Origin: an uncultured Lachnospiraceae bacterium
GTDB lineage: Bacteria > Bacillota > Clostridia > Lachnospirales > Lachnospiraceae
Direction: 5' to 3'
Assembly (NCBI GenBank): GCA_902772635.1
Contig: CACYBK010000045.1
Coordinates: 1 to 39,128 of the forward strand
Length of the DNA: 39,128 nucleotides
Position numbers and translations under genes: made by a program
In this document: positions 22,683 to 31,203 of the stretch, in pieces
Position numbering within the stretch: the stretch's first letter is position 1
Layout of the letters: the number at the start of each line of letters is the position of its first letter
Notes under the pieces: model-generated
Databases searched by the model: none
What the model saw: the letters and a program-made list of their open reading frames with translations, nothing else
Told to the model about the DNA's origin: nothing

Positions 22683-24320
22683 TCAGCCAACCCAGGCCTG
22701 CTCATCATCATCGCCGAGGACATGCCCGAGCATGATGGAGTTTCTTGACTTGTTCTTCGCCCGATAGAGAAGCGCATCCGCAGCATGAAGGAAATTCCAT
22801 GCGGTAGTGCCTTCTGTGGGCTTTCCCCAGAATATTCCCTGAGATACAGTGACTATCTTCATATAGCTCTTCGTGAACTTGTGCTCCACGGCGCGCTTCA
22901 AGATATTTTCCTTCAGGCTCTTTGCCATCTCAAAGACCTCAGTGTCTGAATATCCCTCATAGATCACAACGAATTCGTCGCCGCCGTAGCGTGCCGTAAA
23001 TACGCCGGGATTCTTTGAAAGCTCCTTGATCTGACCCGCTACAAAGGTAATGCACTCATCGCCTGCCTGATGGCCGTAATTGTCATTGTACTCCTTGAAA
23101 TAATCTATATCGAGGATCTCTATTGCCCAGCCTATATCCGCTCTGCGTGCCCTATCAAAGGAAAGCCCCGCATAGCCGTTTAATGCAGCCCTGTTCTCCA
23201 TCTGAGTCAGCGGGTCTGTCACCGACTTCTTCTGGAGCTGGCGGTTCTCCTCCTCCACCTCGCGGTTGATCCTGGCAAGGTCATTGAAGGAGCCTCTGAG
23301 ACGCAGCATATTCCTTACCATCAGGCGGTTTTCGCGCTCAGTCGTCTCATAAAGTTCAAAAAACCTTTCGGAAAGCGCTGAATACTCATCCCCCTTGCCC
23401 CTGGCTCTGGCATTCTGAAGCTGAAGCTGAACGAGCCGGCGCTCAAGATTCCTGACGTTGGTCTTTACCACCATTGTGTCCAGTTCTTTCACGATGCGAT
23501 CGAATTCGGCGTTCTGCCCCGTCTCCGAAAGCATTGAAAGATAATCATAAAGATCATCAAAAACATCCATTACCGGGAGCTCATTCATATCCGTGGCGCC
23601 CACAAGGGAGATAAATCTGTCACGCTGATCCCGATCCCCGAGGCTGTTGTAAAGTATGGCTCCGAAGCAGTTCACCGCGAGCTCGTCATGAATCTCAAGC
23701 CTCCCAGCGCACGCAGCCTCAAGCCTTTCAAACATATCCCGGGCCGCATGCATATCGCCGCGCCGCAGCAGTGCCTTTGAGAGCCCGAGCAATGCCGCCG
23801 AAAGATATGAATAATATTCATCCGGGTTGAGATTCACTTCCTCCGTCATATCATAGGAATTCTGGAAACGCCCTATCGCCTCGTCAAATTCATCCACCAG
23901 AAGAAAGAGAGAACCGATGTTGAGGTTCATCATTATCTCAAGCGACTTCAGAGCATGCTGCCTGCAGTAGGAGAGCGCCTTTGAATAATAATCCATCGCA
24001 AATGGCGCGTTACCCCGGTTCATGGAGACTATTCCAAGAAGATTGTTGGCCCTGGCGAGATATTCCCACTCTCCCGCCTTCTCAAAGGGCTCGAGACAGC
24101 CAACCATCTCGGTGTAGAAATCCACCATCTCGTTTGAAATATAATAGCGCTCTCCACGCTTGAACCTCGCGAAGCCGACCAGTGCGTCATCCTCCTGCAA
24201 AAGTCCTACGCTCTCAAGGGTATCGCACTGGGACAGGAAGGTCTTCTCGTCATTTCCAAGCCCGCCTGTGACCGCATCGATCAGGGTTGTTATATTATCG
24301 CCGTATTTTTCCAGATTCAT
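22683..24320 (-). CDS. TPR-like GGDEF diguanylate cyclase, cytoplasmic
   Basis: This 545-residue soluble protein has no TM. Residues 1 to about 345 are repeated helix pairs of the TPR type (NLLGIVSMNRGNAPFAMDYY, a typical repeat). A short coiled coil (REVEEENRQLQKK, about 357-369) links to a GGDEF domain. RYGGDEF (GGDEF at 446-450) is intact; the RxxD inhibitory site is absent (NPGV). The TPR part probably binds protein partners that set enzyme activity. It overlaps rsmA by 4 bp (ATGA) and so is produced from a housekeeping operon. It converges with the HD-GYP gene, with 10 bp between them. Confidence 0.88.
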   Translation of the reverse strand: MNLEKYGDNITTLIDAVTGGLGNDEKTFLSQCDTLESVGLLQEDDALVGFARFKRGERYYISNEMVDFYTEMVGCLEPFEKAGEWEYLARANNLLGIVSMNRGNAPFAMDYYSKALSYCRQHALKSLEIMMNLNIGSLFLLVDEFDEAIGRFQNSYDMTEEVNLNPDEYYSYLSAALLGLSKALLRRGDMHAARDMFERLEAACAGRLEIHDELAVNCFGAILYNSLGDRDQRDRFISLVGATDMNELPVMDVFDDLYDYLSMLSETGQNAEFDRIVKELDTMVVKTNVRNLERRLVQLQLQNARARGKGDEYSALSERFFELYETTERENRLMVRNMLRLRGSFNDLARINREVEEENRQLQKKSVTDPLTQMENRAALNGYAGLSFDRARRADIGWAIEILDIDYFKEYNDNYGHQAGDECITFVAGQIKELSKNPGVFTARYGGDEFVVIYEGYSDTEVFEMAKSLKENILKRAVEHKFTKSYMKIVTVSQGIFWGKPTEGTTAWNFLHAADALLYRAKNKSRNSIMLGHVLGDDDEQAWVG

Positions 24321-25144
24321 TTTTTCTCTTTTCCAGCAAGAAGATCTGCAAGCGCGCCAAAATCTGAAAGAGTAAGCCTTTCGGCGCGGATATTCCTGTC
24401 TATTGAAAGTTCCAAAAGCGCCTCCGATATAATTTCCTTTGAAAAGCGTGCGGCCAGCGCACTGTCAGAGGCTATTGCGTTCACAAAAGTCTTTCTCCGA
24501 AGCTCAAACCCCGCCCTGATGAGCGAGAACATCAACTCCTCATCGGATACATCGAAGAGTGGGGCCTTTCGGATATCAAGCCTTATCAATGCGCTCTCCA
24601 CCTTCGGCACCGGATAGAAGGCCTCGGGCGGAACTTCGAGCATTATCATAGGATGTGCTTTCCACGAGACAAAATATGAGATCGCTCCGCAGTCCTTTGA
24701 GCCCGGAGGCGCTGCCATACGAACCGCAACCTCCTTTTGAACAAGCAGCACAAGGCTTTCAAAGGAAATACCGCAGGAAAGGAGCTTTGTGACCAGAGGT
24801 GTCGTGATGTAATAGGGAATATTCGCAACTACCTTCAGTGAACCGGTATTCTCAGGAAGCAGTGACTCAATATCCGCCTTCATGATATCCGCATTTATGA
24901 CGCGCGTATTTTGAAAGGGTTCAGCGGCCACTGTCACAAAGGGGATCAGATCCCTGTCTATCTCTACCGCTGTGACGGATCTTGCACGCGATGCGAGTAT
25001 CTTTGTAAGGTTCCCTGTCCCGGGGCCTATCTCAAGGATATCATCGTCCTTTGTAATATCGGCGCAGTCCGCTATTCTTGAAAGTACAGTTTCATCCGAA
25101 AGGAAGTTCTGCCCGAATTTTTTCTTTGGAGTAAGACTCTTCAA
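24317..25144 (-). CDS. rsmA: 16S rRNA dimethyladenosine transferase
   Basis: This 275-residue RsmA/KsgA dimethylates A1518 and A1519 near the 3' end of 16S rRNA. SAM motif I is EIGPGTGNLT (38-47) and the adenosine-binding motif is NIPYY (108-112). Length is normal. The start is TTG at 25144, the only choice that gives the standard KKKFGQNFL N-terminus. It overlaps the tatD stop as TTGA, and AGGGTG lies eight bases upstream, so translation is coupled to tatD. The tatD-rsmA order is usual in Firmicutes. Confidence 0.96.
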   Translation of the reverse strand: MKSLTPKKKFGQNFLSDETVLSRIADCADITKDDDILEIGPGTGNLTKILASRARSVTAVEIDRDLIPFVTVAAEPFQNTRVINADIMKADIESLLPENTGSLKVVANIPYYITTPLVTKLLSCGISFESLVLLVQKEVAVRMAAPPGSKDCGAISYFVSWKAHPMIMLEVPPEAFYPVPKVESALIRLDIRKAPLFDVSDEELMFSLIRAGFELRRKTFVNAIASDSALAARFSKEIISEALLELSIDRNIRAERLTLSDFGALADLLAGKEKK

Positions 25145-25938
25145 TCTAACTTCACCCTTGAAAAAAGGGCCCCCGCATTTTCCCGCGTCCGCTCTATCAC
25201 TTCATCTTCCGTGATATGCCTTAGTCTTGCTATCTCTTTTACTATATAGGGAAGATTCGTGGAGTCATTTCGCCTTCCCCGAAAGGGCTCCGGCGAAAGA
25301 TAAGGGCTGTCCGTTTCAAGCAATATGCGGGACAGGCTCACCTTTTCAACGGTCTCCTTCAGCTTTTTTGAATTCTTGAAGGTCACCACTCCGCCTATTC
25401 CAAAATAATAGCCCATCTTCTCATATTCCATCGCCTGCTCCGGCGAATAGCTGTAGCAATGAAGGACGCCCCGTATCCCATCAGCGGCTGCCTTTTTCAA
25501 TATCTCCATCGAGTCCTCAGCGCTGTCCCGAAGGTGAAAGATCACAGGAAGACCATATTCCCCCGCGATCGAAAGCTGGTAGGAAAACCAGTATTTCTGC
25601 GTCTCCTTTGCTTTCTCTTTGTCCTCTTCCTCTGAAAGATAATGATAATCAAGCCCTATCTCGCCGATCGCAGCAACCTTCTCATCATCGAGTTTTGTCT
25701 TCAGCTCATCAAAAAAGCTCTCAGAGATCCCGGAAAGCTCCGACGGATGCACGCCGAGGGCGGCATAAAAATCCGGATATTTATGGGAAAACTCAAGGCA
25801 TTTCTCATTTGACTCCATGGTGGAGGCCACATTGATGACGGGGCTTATCCCATGGGCTGAAAGAGAGGCTATTATCTCTTTCCGGTCACTGTCAAAGGAG
25901 CTGTCGTCATAATGGGCGTGGGTCTCAAAGATAAGCAT
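25141..25938 (-). CDS. tatD: TatD-family metal-dependent nuclease
   Basis: This 265-residue protein has the TatD TIM-barrel metal ligands: HAHYDD (His7 and His9), GEIGLDYHY (about 91-99), FHLRDS (about 134-139), HCYSY (about 159-163) and ETDSPYLSP (about 208-216). These proteins cut DNA, often 3' to 5', or deacylate small molecules. It lies 5 bp downstream of metG and overlaps rsmA by 4 bp, a conserved metG-tatD-rsmA operon. Confidence 0.95.
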   Translation of the reverse strand: MLIFETHAHYDDSSFDSDRKEIIASLSAHGISPVINVASTMESNEKCLEFSHKYPDFYAALGVHPSELSGISESFFDELKTKLDDEKVAAIGEIGLDYHYLSEEEDKEKAKETQKYWFSYQLSIAGEYGLPVIFHLRDSAEDSMEILKKAAADGIRGVLHCYSYSPEQAMEYEKMGYYFGIGGVVTFKNSKKLKETVEKVSLSRILLETDSPYLSPEPFRGRRNDSTNLPYIVKEIARLRHITEDEVIERTRENAGALFSRVKLD

Positions 25939-25943
25939 TATTT

Positions 25944-27599
25944 TTACTCATCCTTTGCGGCTGCAGCCCTCTGCGCCTCTTCAATAGCGGCGACCTTCTT
26001 CATGACCTCGTTCTCGTCAAGCCTCATAAATAATGTGGCGGGATTTTCATTTACGCGTGTCCCCGAAGAGAAATTTCCGAAGGTTGAAAGATCGTCATAG
26101 TTCAATTTCGGGCTTCCAAACTCCTTCAATATCGCATCAGCCGTATCGGGCATGAAGGGAGAAAGAAGGATCGCGCCCTTTGAAGCCGCCTCGATAAGGT
26201 TATAAAGCACCGTGGAAAGCCTTGCAGCCTTGCTCTCATCTTTTGCGAGCACCCAGGGCTCCGTCTCGTCTATATATCTGTTGCAGCGGCGGAATATCTC
26301 AAATATGTCCGTAAGCGAATCGGCGACACGAAGCGCCTCCATGTCACGCTCGACCTTTTCCTTTGCGCCGCAGGCGATCGCCTTCAAGTCGGAATCTGCC
26401 GCCTTCCATTTTTCAAGTTCTTCAGGAGAAGCGTTTTCATAAGCTTCCTTTTCCCTGTTCTCAGCGATCCCGTCAAAATATTTGTTGGTCATTGAAACAG
26501 TCCTCTTTACAAGGTTTCCGAGGATGTTCGCAAGGTCGGAATTGATCCTTTCGATAAGGAGCTTCCAGGTGATGATCCCGTCGTTTTCAAAGGGCATCTC
26601 ATGGAGAACAAAGTAACGCGCTGCGTCTACCCCGAAAAGATCGGCAAGATCGTCGGCATAGATCACATTACCTTTTGATTTTGACATCTTCTCACCGCCC
26701 TGAAGGAGCCAGGGATGGCCGAAGACCTGCTTAGGAAGCGGGATATCAAGAGACATCAGGAATATAGGCCAGTATATGGTATGGAAGCGGACTATGTCCT
26801 TTCCGATAAGGTGGAGGTCGGCCGGCCAGTACTTTTTGTAGAGTTCGCCGTGGTTTCCGTCAACATCATAGCCAAGCCCTGTGATATAGTTTGAAAGGGC
26901 ATCAAGCCAGACATAGACGGTCTGGTTTGTGTCAAAATCCACAGGTATCCCCCATTTCACGGATGACCTTGAAACGCAGAGATCCTGAAGCCCGGGCAGG
27001 AGGAAATTGTTCATCATCTCGTTCTTTCTCGAAACGGGCTGAATAAACTCCGGATGATCATTAATATACTGTATCAGGCGGTCGGCGTACTTGCTCATCT
27101 TGAAGAAGTAGGCTTCCTCGACCTCGGGATGGACCTCCCCGCCGCAGACAGGGCAGCGCCCGTCCTTGAGCTGCGACTCGGTGTAGAAGGCCTCGCATTC
27201 CTTGCAGTAAAGTCCGTCGTACTTTCCCTTGTAGATATCGCCCTTGTCATACATGTATTTGAATATCTTCTGGACCGTCTTTTCATGATAATCATCCGTA
27301 GTCCTGATGAACTTGTCATAGGAGATGTTCATGAGATCCCATATCCTTTTGATCTCTGCTGCGGTACCGTCCACAAATTCCTTGGGAGTGATGCCCTTCT
27401 CAGCCGCACGGCTCTCATTTTTCTGACCGTGCTCATCCGTTCCGGTCTGAAAAAAGACATCATAGCCCTGCTGCCTTTTGAAGCGGGCTATCGAGTCAGC
27501 CATTATGATCTCGTAGGTGTTTCCTATATGGGGCTTCCCCGAAGCGTAGGCTATTGCCGTTGTAATATAATATTTTCCCTTGTCTCCTGCCATATCCAT
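25944..27599 (-). CDS. metG: Methionyl-tRNA synthetase, short form
   Basis: This 551-residue class I synthetase carries HIGN (about 24-27) and KMSKSKGN as the active-site motifs. A zinc knuckle has CKEC and CPVCGGE at about 126-145. The anticodon-binding helical domain ends near the C-terminus. The C-terminal EMAP-like tRNA-binding domain that makes Bacillus MetG about 660 long is absent, as in some other bacteria. The ATG at 27599 is preferred over the adjacent GTG because AAGGA lies five bases upstream. It heads the metG-tatD-rsmA-GGDEF operon. Confidence 0.95.
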   Translation of the reverse strand: MDMAGDKGKYYITTAIAYASGKPHIGNTYEIIMADSIARFKRQQGYDVFFQTGTDEHGQKNESRAAEKGITPKEFVDGTAAEIKRIWDLMNISYDKFIRTTDDYHEKTVQKIFKYMYDKGDIYKGKYDGLYCKECEAFYTESQLKDGRCPVCGGEVHPEVEEAYFFKMSKYADRLIQYINDHPEFIQPVSRKNEMMNNFLLPGLQDLCVSRSSVKWGIPVDFDTNQTVYVWLDALSNYITGLGYDVDGNHGELYKKYWPADLHLIGKDIVRFHTIYWPIFLMSLDIPLPKQVFGHPWLLQGGEKMSKSKGNVIYADDLADLFGVDAARYFVLHEMPFENDGIITWKLLIERINSDLANILGNLVKRTVSMTNKYFDGIAENREKEAYENASPEELEKWKAADSDLKAIACGAKEKVERDMEALRVADSLTDIFEIFRRCNRYIDETEPWVLAKDESKAARLSTVLYNLIEAASKGAILLSPFMPDTADAILKEFGSPKLNYDDLSTFGNFSSGTRVNENPATLFMRLDENEVMKKVAAIEEAQRAAAAKDE

Positions 27600-27610
27600 C
27601 ACTATCCTTT

Positions 27611-27653
27611 ACGAAACAAAATCCCGGAAACCGTAGCGCCTGCGGTTCCCGGG
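27611..27653 (-). terminator. Intrinsic terminator between zinc-ribbon gene and metG
   Basis: On the minus strand CCCGGGAACCG pairs with CGGTTTCCGGG (11 bp, one G-U) around a nine-base loop and is followed by ATTTTGTTT. It ends the zinc-ribbon transcript 27 bp after its stop. Only 11 bp remain before the GTG/ATG of metG, so metG expression needs read-through or a promoter inside the stem region. Confidence 0.85.
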
Positions 27654-27679
27654 TTACGTAGCCATACTTCTTTTTTTGA

Positions 27680-28045
27680 TCAATCCTCGGAGTTGAAAGA
27701 TTCTCCGCATTTTTTGCAGAAATCAGAGTCCGTGGAATTTATTGTGCCGCACTTCTTGCAGACCTTCTCGCCCTTGAGCTCTGATATCTGGTGCTTTAAT
27801 GAAGCGATCTGCCTCTTTGCGGCGTCGATCACCGTAAATTCCTCGGGAGTCTCATCCTTGTGCTCATCATAATATTTCTTTCCAAGCTCTATGAACTTCT
27901 GCTCAAGAAGAGTTTCGTTTTTCCTGACCTCAAGGTTCAGCTTTGCGATATCGAGAACACCGCTGATCTTATCTCCTACGGCCTTTCCGCCGTTCTTTAA
28001 TGCCTCACCGAGCTTATCGAGCTTGTCTGCCATATTATCAGCCAT
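27680..28045 (-). CDS. Small coiled-coil zinc-ribbon protein
   Basis: This 121-residue protein starts with an amphipathic helix (MADNMADKLDKLGEALK), continues with coiled-coil stretches that include an ALKNGGKAVGDK segment and a KRQIASLKHQISELKGEK heptad run (about 78-95), and ends in a zinc ribbon with CKKCG and CKKCGESF. Such proteins are common in Firmicutes with no assigned role. The ATG at 28045 is chosen over one at 28063 because AAGGAGG, eight bases upstream, lies inside the longer frame. It has its own promoter (28105-28133) and terminator. Confidence 0.8.
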   Translation of the reverse strand: MADNMADKLDKLGEALKNGGKAVGDKISGVLDIAKLNLEVRKNETLLEQKFIELGKKYYDEHKDETPEEFTVIDAAKRQIASLKHQISELKGEKVCKKCGTINSTDSDFCKKCGESFNSED

Positions 28046-28104
28046 TTCAAAAACCTCCTTCATAAAAACCCGCCACTCCGGACAACCGCCGGATACAAGT
28101 GGCT

Positions 28105-28133
28105 ATTATACTACAAAAATGCTTCCTTGTACA
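28105..28133 (-). promoter_or_regulatory. Sigma-A promoter of the zinc-ribbon gene
   Basis: TGTACA (28128-28133), 17 bp, TATAAT (28105-28110) on the minus strand. The -35 has four of six consensus bases and the -10 is perfect. The ATG at 28045 lies about 60 bp downstream. Confidence 0.6.
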
Positions 28134-28149
28134 CAAAAACGGCATTTCC

Positions 28150-29172
28150 TCACGCAGGAAGTATGTGAAGGTCCCGAACAATGATATAAGCCGTGTACGC
28201 ACCGTAGCAGATCAGCATCATGATGCCCTCTTTCCGCGACAGCTTCTTGTCCTTCCCGCAGAAGAGGTAGACAAGGAGCGAGAACAGAACGAGGACCACT
28301 ATATCTATGATATTTTCCATGATGAAGCCGATTGGCGAGATCACCGCTGCGGCGCCAAGGATGAGAAGGATGTTGAAAATGTTCGAGCCGACCACATTTC
28401 CGACAGCCATATCAAGCTCGTTCTTCCTGGCAGCGACTATGGAGGTCACAAGCTCCGGAAGGCTGGTTCCAAAAGCCACTATCGTAAGCCCGATCAATGT
28501 TTCCGAAAGACCTGCCATACGCGCGATCCGGACCGCGCCCTCAACTACCCAGTCTCCGCCGAACTTGATTGCTACGATGCCGCCGGCAACAAAGATGAGG
28601 CAGAGCCAGATCGGGCGGACCTTGATATCATTCTCTTCTTTTTCCTCAGTCTCTTTTTCCTCCTGCGTCTTTTCCGGTTTTCGTCTGGCTTTCAGAGCGC
28701 TTCTCACCATCAGCACAAGGAAAAGGGTAAAGAGTGCAAGGAGAATAATGCCGTCAACCCTGTCAAGCTCCCAGGAAAGCGCGCCGTTTGCGAAATTCCA
28801 GCCGAAAAGACCGAGAACCAGAAGCAGCAGTGCGCATATTATGGAAAAGGGGAAATCTCTCTTTAAGGTATCCTTCGCGACCAGTATGGGTGTGAAGAGC
28901 GCGGAGGCGCCAAGCACCACCATGAGGTTGAAGATGTTTGAGCCAACGACATTTGAGATCGCAAGGGAATTGCTGTTGTTGAACGAAGCCGTCACAGACA
29001 CCGCAAGCTCCGGAAGGCTTGTTCCCATGGCAACCACGGTCATTCCTATGATGAGCGCGGGGACTCTCAGTTTTTTCGCAAGAGAGGCTGCGCCCTCAAC
29101 GAAGAAATCCGCTCCCTTTACAAGGAGTATGAAGCCCACTACAAGAAGGAGAAGGGCCTTTACTACTTCCAT
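28150..29172 (-). CDS. CaCA-family Na+/Ca2+ or K+ antiporter (YrbG-like)
   Basis: This 340-residue, ten-TM antiporter has two inverted alpha repeats, each with GTSLPEL: MTVVAMGTSLPELAVS followed by NVVGSNIFN (about 44-85), and LTIVAFGTSLPELVTS followed by NVVGSNIFN (about 226-268). The cytoplasmic loop between them (about 165-185) is highly charged. It exports calcium in exchange for sodium or protons. GGAGG lies eight bases before the ATG. It is third in the tyrS-PAP2-antiporter operon, 25 bp behind PAP2. Confidence 0.92.
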   Translation of the reverse strand: MEVVKALLLLVVGFILLVKGADFFVEGAASLAKKLRVPALIIGMTVVAMGTSLPELAVSVTASFNNSNSLAISNVVGSNIFNLMVVLGASALFTPILVAKDTLKRDFPFSIICALLLLVLGLFGWNFANGALSWELDRVDGIILLALFTLFLVLMVRSALKARRKPEKTQEEKETEEKEENDIKVRPIWLCLIFVAGGIVAIKFGGDWVVEGAVRIARMAGLSETLIGLTIVAFGTSLPELVTSIVAARKNELDMAVGNVVGSNIFNILLILGAAAVISPIGFIMENIIDIVVLVLFSLLVYLFCGKDKKLSRKEGIMMLICYGAYTAYIIVRDLHILPA

Positions 29173-29197
29173 TATTTTGACCTCCGATGATGAACGT

Positions 29198-29782
29198 TCA
29201 AGTATCCTCTTCCCTTATAGGCTTGAAGCTGTGCCAGCCGTCAGTGGTGCTCCAGCCCTTGTATTCAAAGAGGCGCTTCACGATGATCCCGCACAGAAGG
29301 GCACAGGTGATGCCAACAAGGAAGCCGCCGATCACGTCCGTGGGGAAGTGGACGAAAAGATAAAGTCGCGACACAGCAACAAGCGATGCAAGGACAAGTG
29401 CTCCGGCTCCAAGGCCGCGCCGGTACTGGACTATGGTCGCTGCGGCGGCAAAGGAAAAGGCAGTATGTCCCGAAGGGAAGGAAAAGTCATCCGGTCTTTC
29501 CACGAGAAGCGGCACAGAAGTGTCTATCCAGGCCGGTCGATCCCTTGCCACGAGATTTTTCAATATAAGATTGCATATCACAATATCAAGTACCAGAGCA
29601 AGAATTCCGGTGATCCCTATCCTCTTATCCTTTGAGAAGAGAAGAAAGAGAAGTATCACCGCGATCCAGAAAAGCCCCTTTTCGCCGAGAAGCGTGAAGA
29701 ACTTGAACACCCCGTCAAGGATATCGCTGTGAATGCTCTGGAACCAGTAGAGGACATCGCCCTCCCAGCCTGCGATCACCAT
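29198..29782 (-). CDS. PAP2-family membrane phosphatase
   Basis: This 194-residue membrane protein has the three PAP2 motifs: KNLVARDRP, PSGHT with the catalytic His, and SRLYLFVHFPTDVIGG. It has about five TM helices. Candidates for its substrate are undecaprenyl pyrophosphate and phosphatidic acid, and the family does not tell which. The start codon overlaps the tyrS stop by one base (TGATG), so it is translationally coupled to tyrS. Confidence 0.92.
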   Translation of the reverse strand: MVIAGWEGDVLYWFQSIHSDILDGVFKFFTLLGEKGLFWIAVILLFLLFSKDKRIGITGILALVLDIVICNLILKNLVARDRPAWIDTSVPLLVERPDDFSFPSGHTAFSFAAAATIVQYRRGLGAGALVLASLVAVSRLYLFVHFPTDVIGGFLVGITCALLCGIIVKRLFEYKGWSTTDGWHSFKPIREEDT

Positions 29783-31020
29783 CAGATTACCACCTTTATA
29801 AATTTCTTCTTCCCTTTTCTGAGAATAAATTCTTCGGAAAAGGTCTCTTTTTCATAGCGTGTTCTGGGGTCAGAGACCACCTCACCGTTTACTGTCACGC
29901 CGTTTTGGGTAACGGACTGTCTCGCCTCGTTCTTTGAATTTGCAAAGCCGGCCTTTACAATAAGGTCAAGAAGACCGATCGTCCCGTCCTCACCGAGATC
30001 GCTGTCCTCTATCTTGAGGGAAGGGATGTTTTCAGAAGAAGCGCCGCCTGCAAAGAGCGCCCTTGAAGCCTCTCGGGCTTTTTCCGCCTCCGCCTCGCCG
30101 TGAACGAGCTTTGTAAGCTCAAAGGCAAGGATGTCCTTTGCCTCGTTTAGCTGTCCACCCTCCCACGCTTCCATGGGACGGATCTCTTCAAGAGGCAGGA
30201 AGGTAAGCATTTTGATGCATTTGATGACATCTCCGTCATCAACATTTCGCCAATACTGGTAGAAATCATAGGGCGTGGTCTTGTTTTCATCCAGCCAGAC
30301 TGCGCCGCCCGAGGTCTTTCCCATCTTTGTCCCGTCAGCCTTCGTAAGAAGGGTAATGGTCATGGCGTAGGCATCATCCTTTGAAAGCTTCTTTCTGATA
30401 AGGTCGGTGCCCGCCAGCATGTTCGACCACTGGTCGTCGCCGCCGAACTCAAGGTTGCAGCCGAAATCCTGATAGAGCTTGAAGAAGTCATAGGCCTGGA
30501 GCAGCATGTAGCTCATCTCAAAAAAGGTGAGCCCGCCCTCGCGCTCCATGCGGTTTTCATAGGCGCGTGCACGGAGCATATTATTCACATTGAAATGCAC
30601 TCCCACTTCACGCATGAAGTTCATGAAATTGAGGTCTCTCAGCCAGTCGGCATTGTTTACCATCATAGCGTCGGAGGGACCGTCGCCGAATTTGATGAAG
30701 CGGGACATCTGCTTTCTGAAGCATTCGCAGTTGTGGTCGATGATATCGTTTGTCATCATCGAGCGCATATCGCTTCGGCCCGAAGGGTCTCCTATCATGC
30801 CGGTGCCGCCACCGACAAGGGCGATCGGCTTGTTGCCGGCCTCCTGCAGCCTCTTCATAAGGCAGAGCGCCATGAAATGCCCCACATGCAGCGAATCCGC
30901 AGTGGGATCAAAGCCGATATAAAAAGTCGCCTTGCCTTCATTGACAAGCCGTCTGACATTATCCTCATCAGTAACCTGCGCGATCAGCCCGCGCTCCTTC
31001 AGTTCCTCGTAGATACCCAT
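29782..31020 (-). CDS. tyrS: Tyrosyl-tRNA synthetase
   Basis: This 412-residue class I synthetase has HVGH (45-48) as the HIGH motif, KMGKT as the KMSKS motif, and a C-terminal S4 RNA-binding domain (about 345-412, with NGVTVNGEVV). FEMSYMLLQAYDF and GGDDQWSN bind tyrosine. The ATG at 31020 gives the conventional MGIYEELKERG; AAAGG lies seven bases upstream. A longer frame to 31080 adds hydrophobic residues unlike the family. No T-box fits in the 183 bp upstream, where many Firmicutes carry one. Confidence 0.96.
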   Translation of the reverse strand: MGIYEELKERGLIAQVTDEDNVRRLVNEGKATFYIGFDPTADSLHVGHFMALCLMKRLQEAGNKPIALVGGGTGMIGDPSGRSDMRSMMTNDIIDHNCECFRKQMSRFIKFGDGPSDAMMVNNADWLRDLNFMNFMREVGVHFNVNNMLRARAYENRMEREGGLTFFEMSYMLLQAYDFFKLYQDFGCNLEFGGDDQWSNMLAGTDLIRKKLSKDDAYAMTITLLTKADGTKMGKTSGGAVWLDENKTTPYDFYQYWRNVDDGDVIKCIKMLTFLPLEEIRPMEAWEGGQLNEAKDILAFELTKLVHGEAEAEKAREASRALFAGGASSENIPSLKIEDSDLGEDGTIGLLDLIVKAGFANSKNEARQSVTQNGVTVNGEVVSDPRTRYEKETFSEEFILRKGKKKFIKVVI

Positions 31021-31073
31021 TTTCGTGCCTTTCATGATGTAGAATTCACACAACAGAAGTAATACTACCACAT

Positions 31074-31088
31074 CCGTCATTATGACGG
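31074..31088. promoter_or_regulatory. 15-bp palindrome between tyrS and the ABC ATPase
   Basis: CCGTCAT-T-ATGACGG is a perfect 7+1+7 dyad in the divergent gap. It could be an operator for either gene. No U tract follows on either strand, so it is not a terminator. Confidence 0.35.
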
Positions 31089-31203
31089 AAGAAGAATATT
31101 ATTTTTTGTGCAGCGTGAATGTGGAAGGTTACCGGTTCTTTTTGTAGAATAAGCTCGTTGCAAAAGGCAGGGGGCTGACCCTTGAATGTAAAGGAGCAAA
31201 AAA

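Noticed and set aside
27054-27872. Plus-strand open frame of 272 codons
   Set aside because: It is antisense to metG, whose catalytic motifs are intact. It has no ribosome binding site.
28307-29635. Plus-strand open frame of 442 codons
   Set aside because: It is antisense to the CaCA antiporter and PAP2 genes, whose motifs are intact, and its product is low in complexity with no known family.
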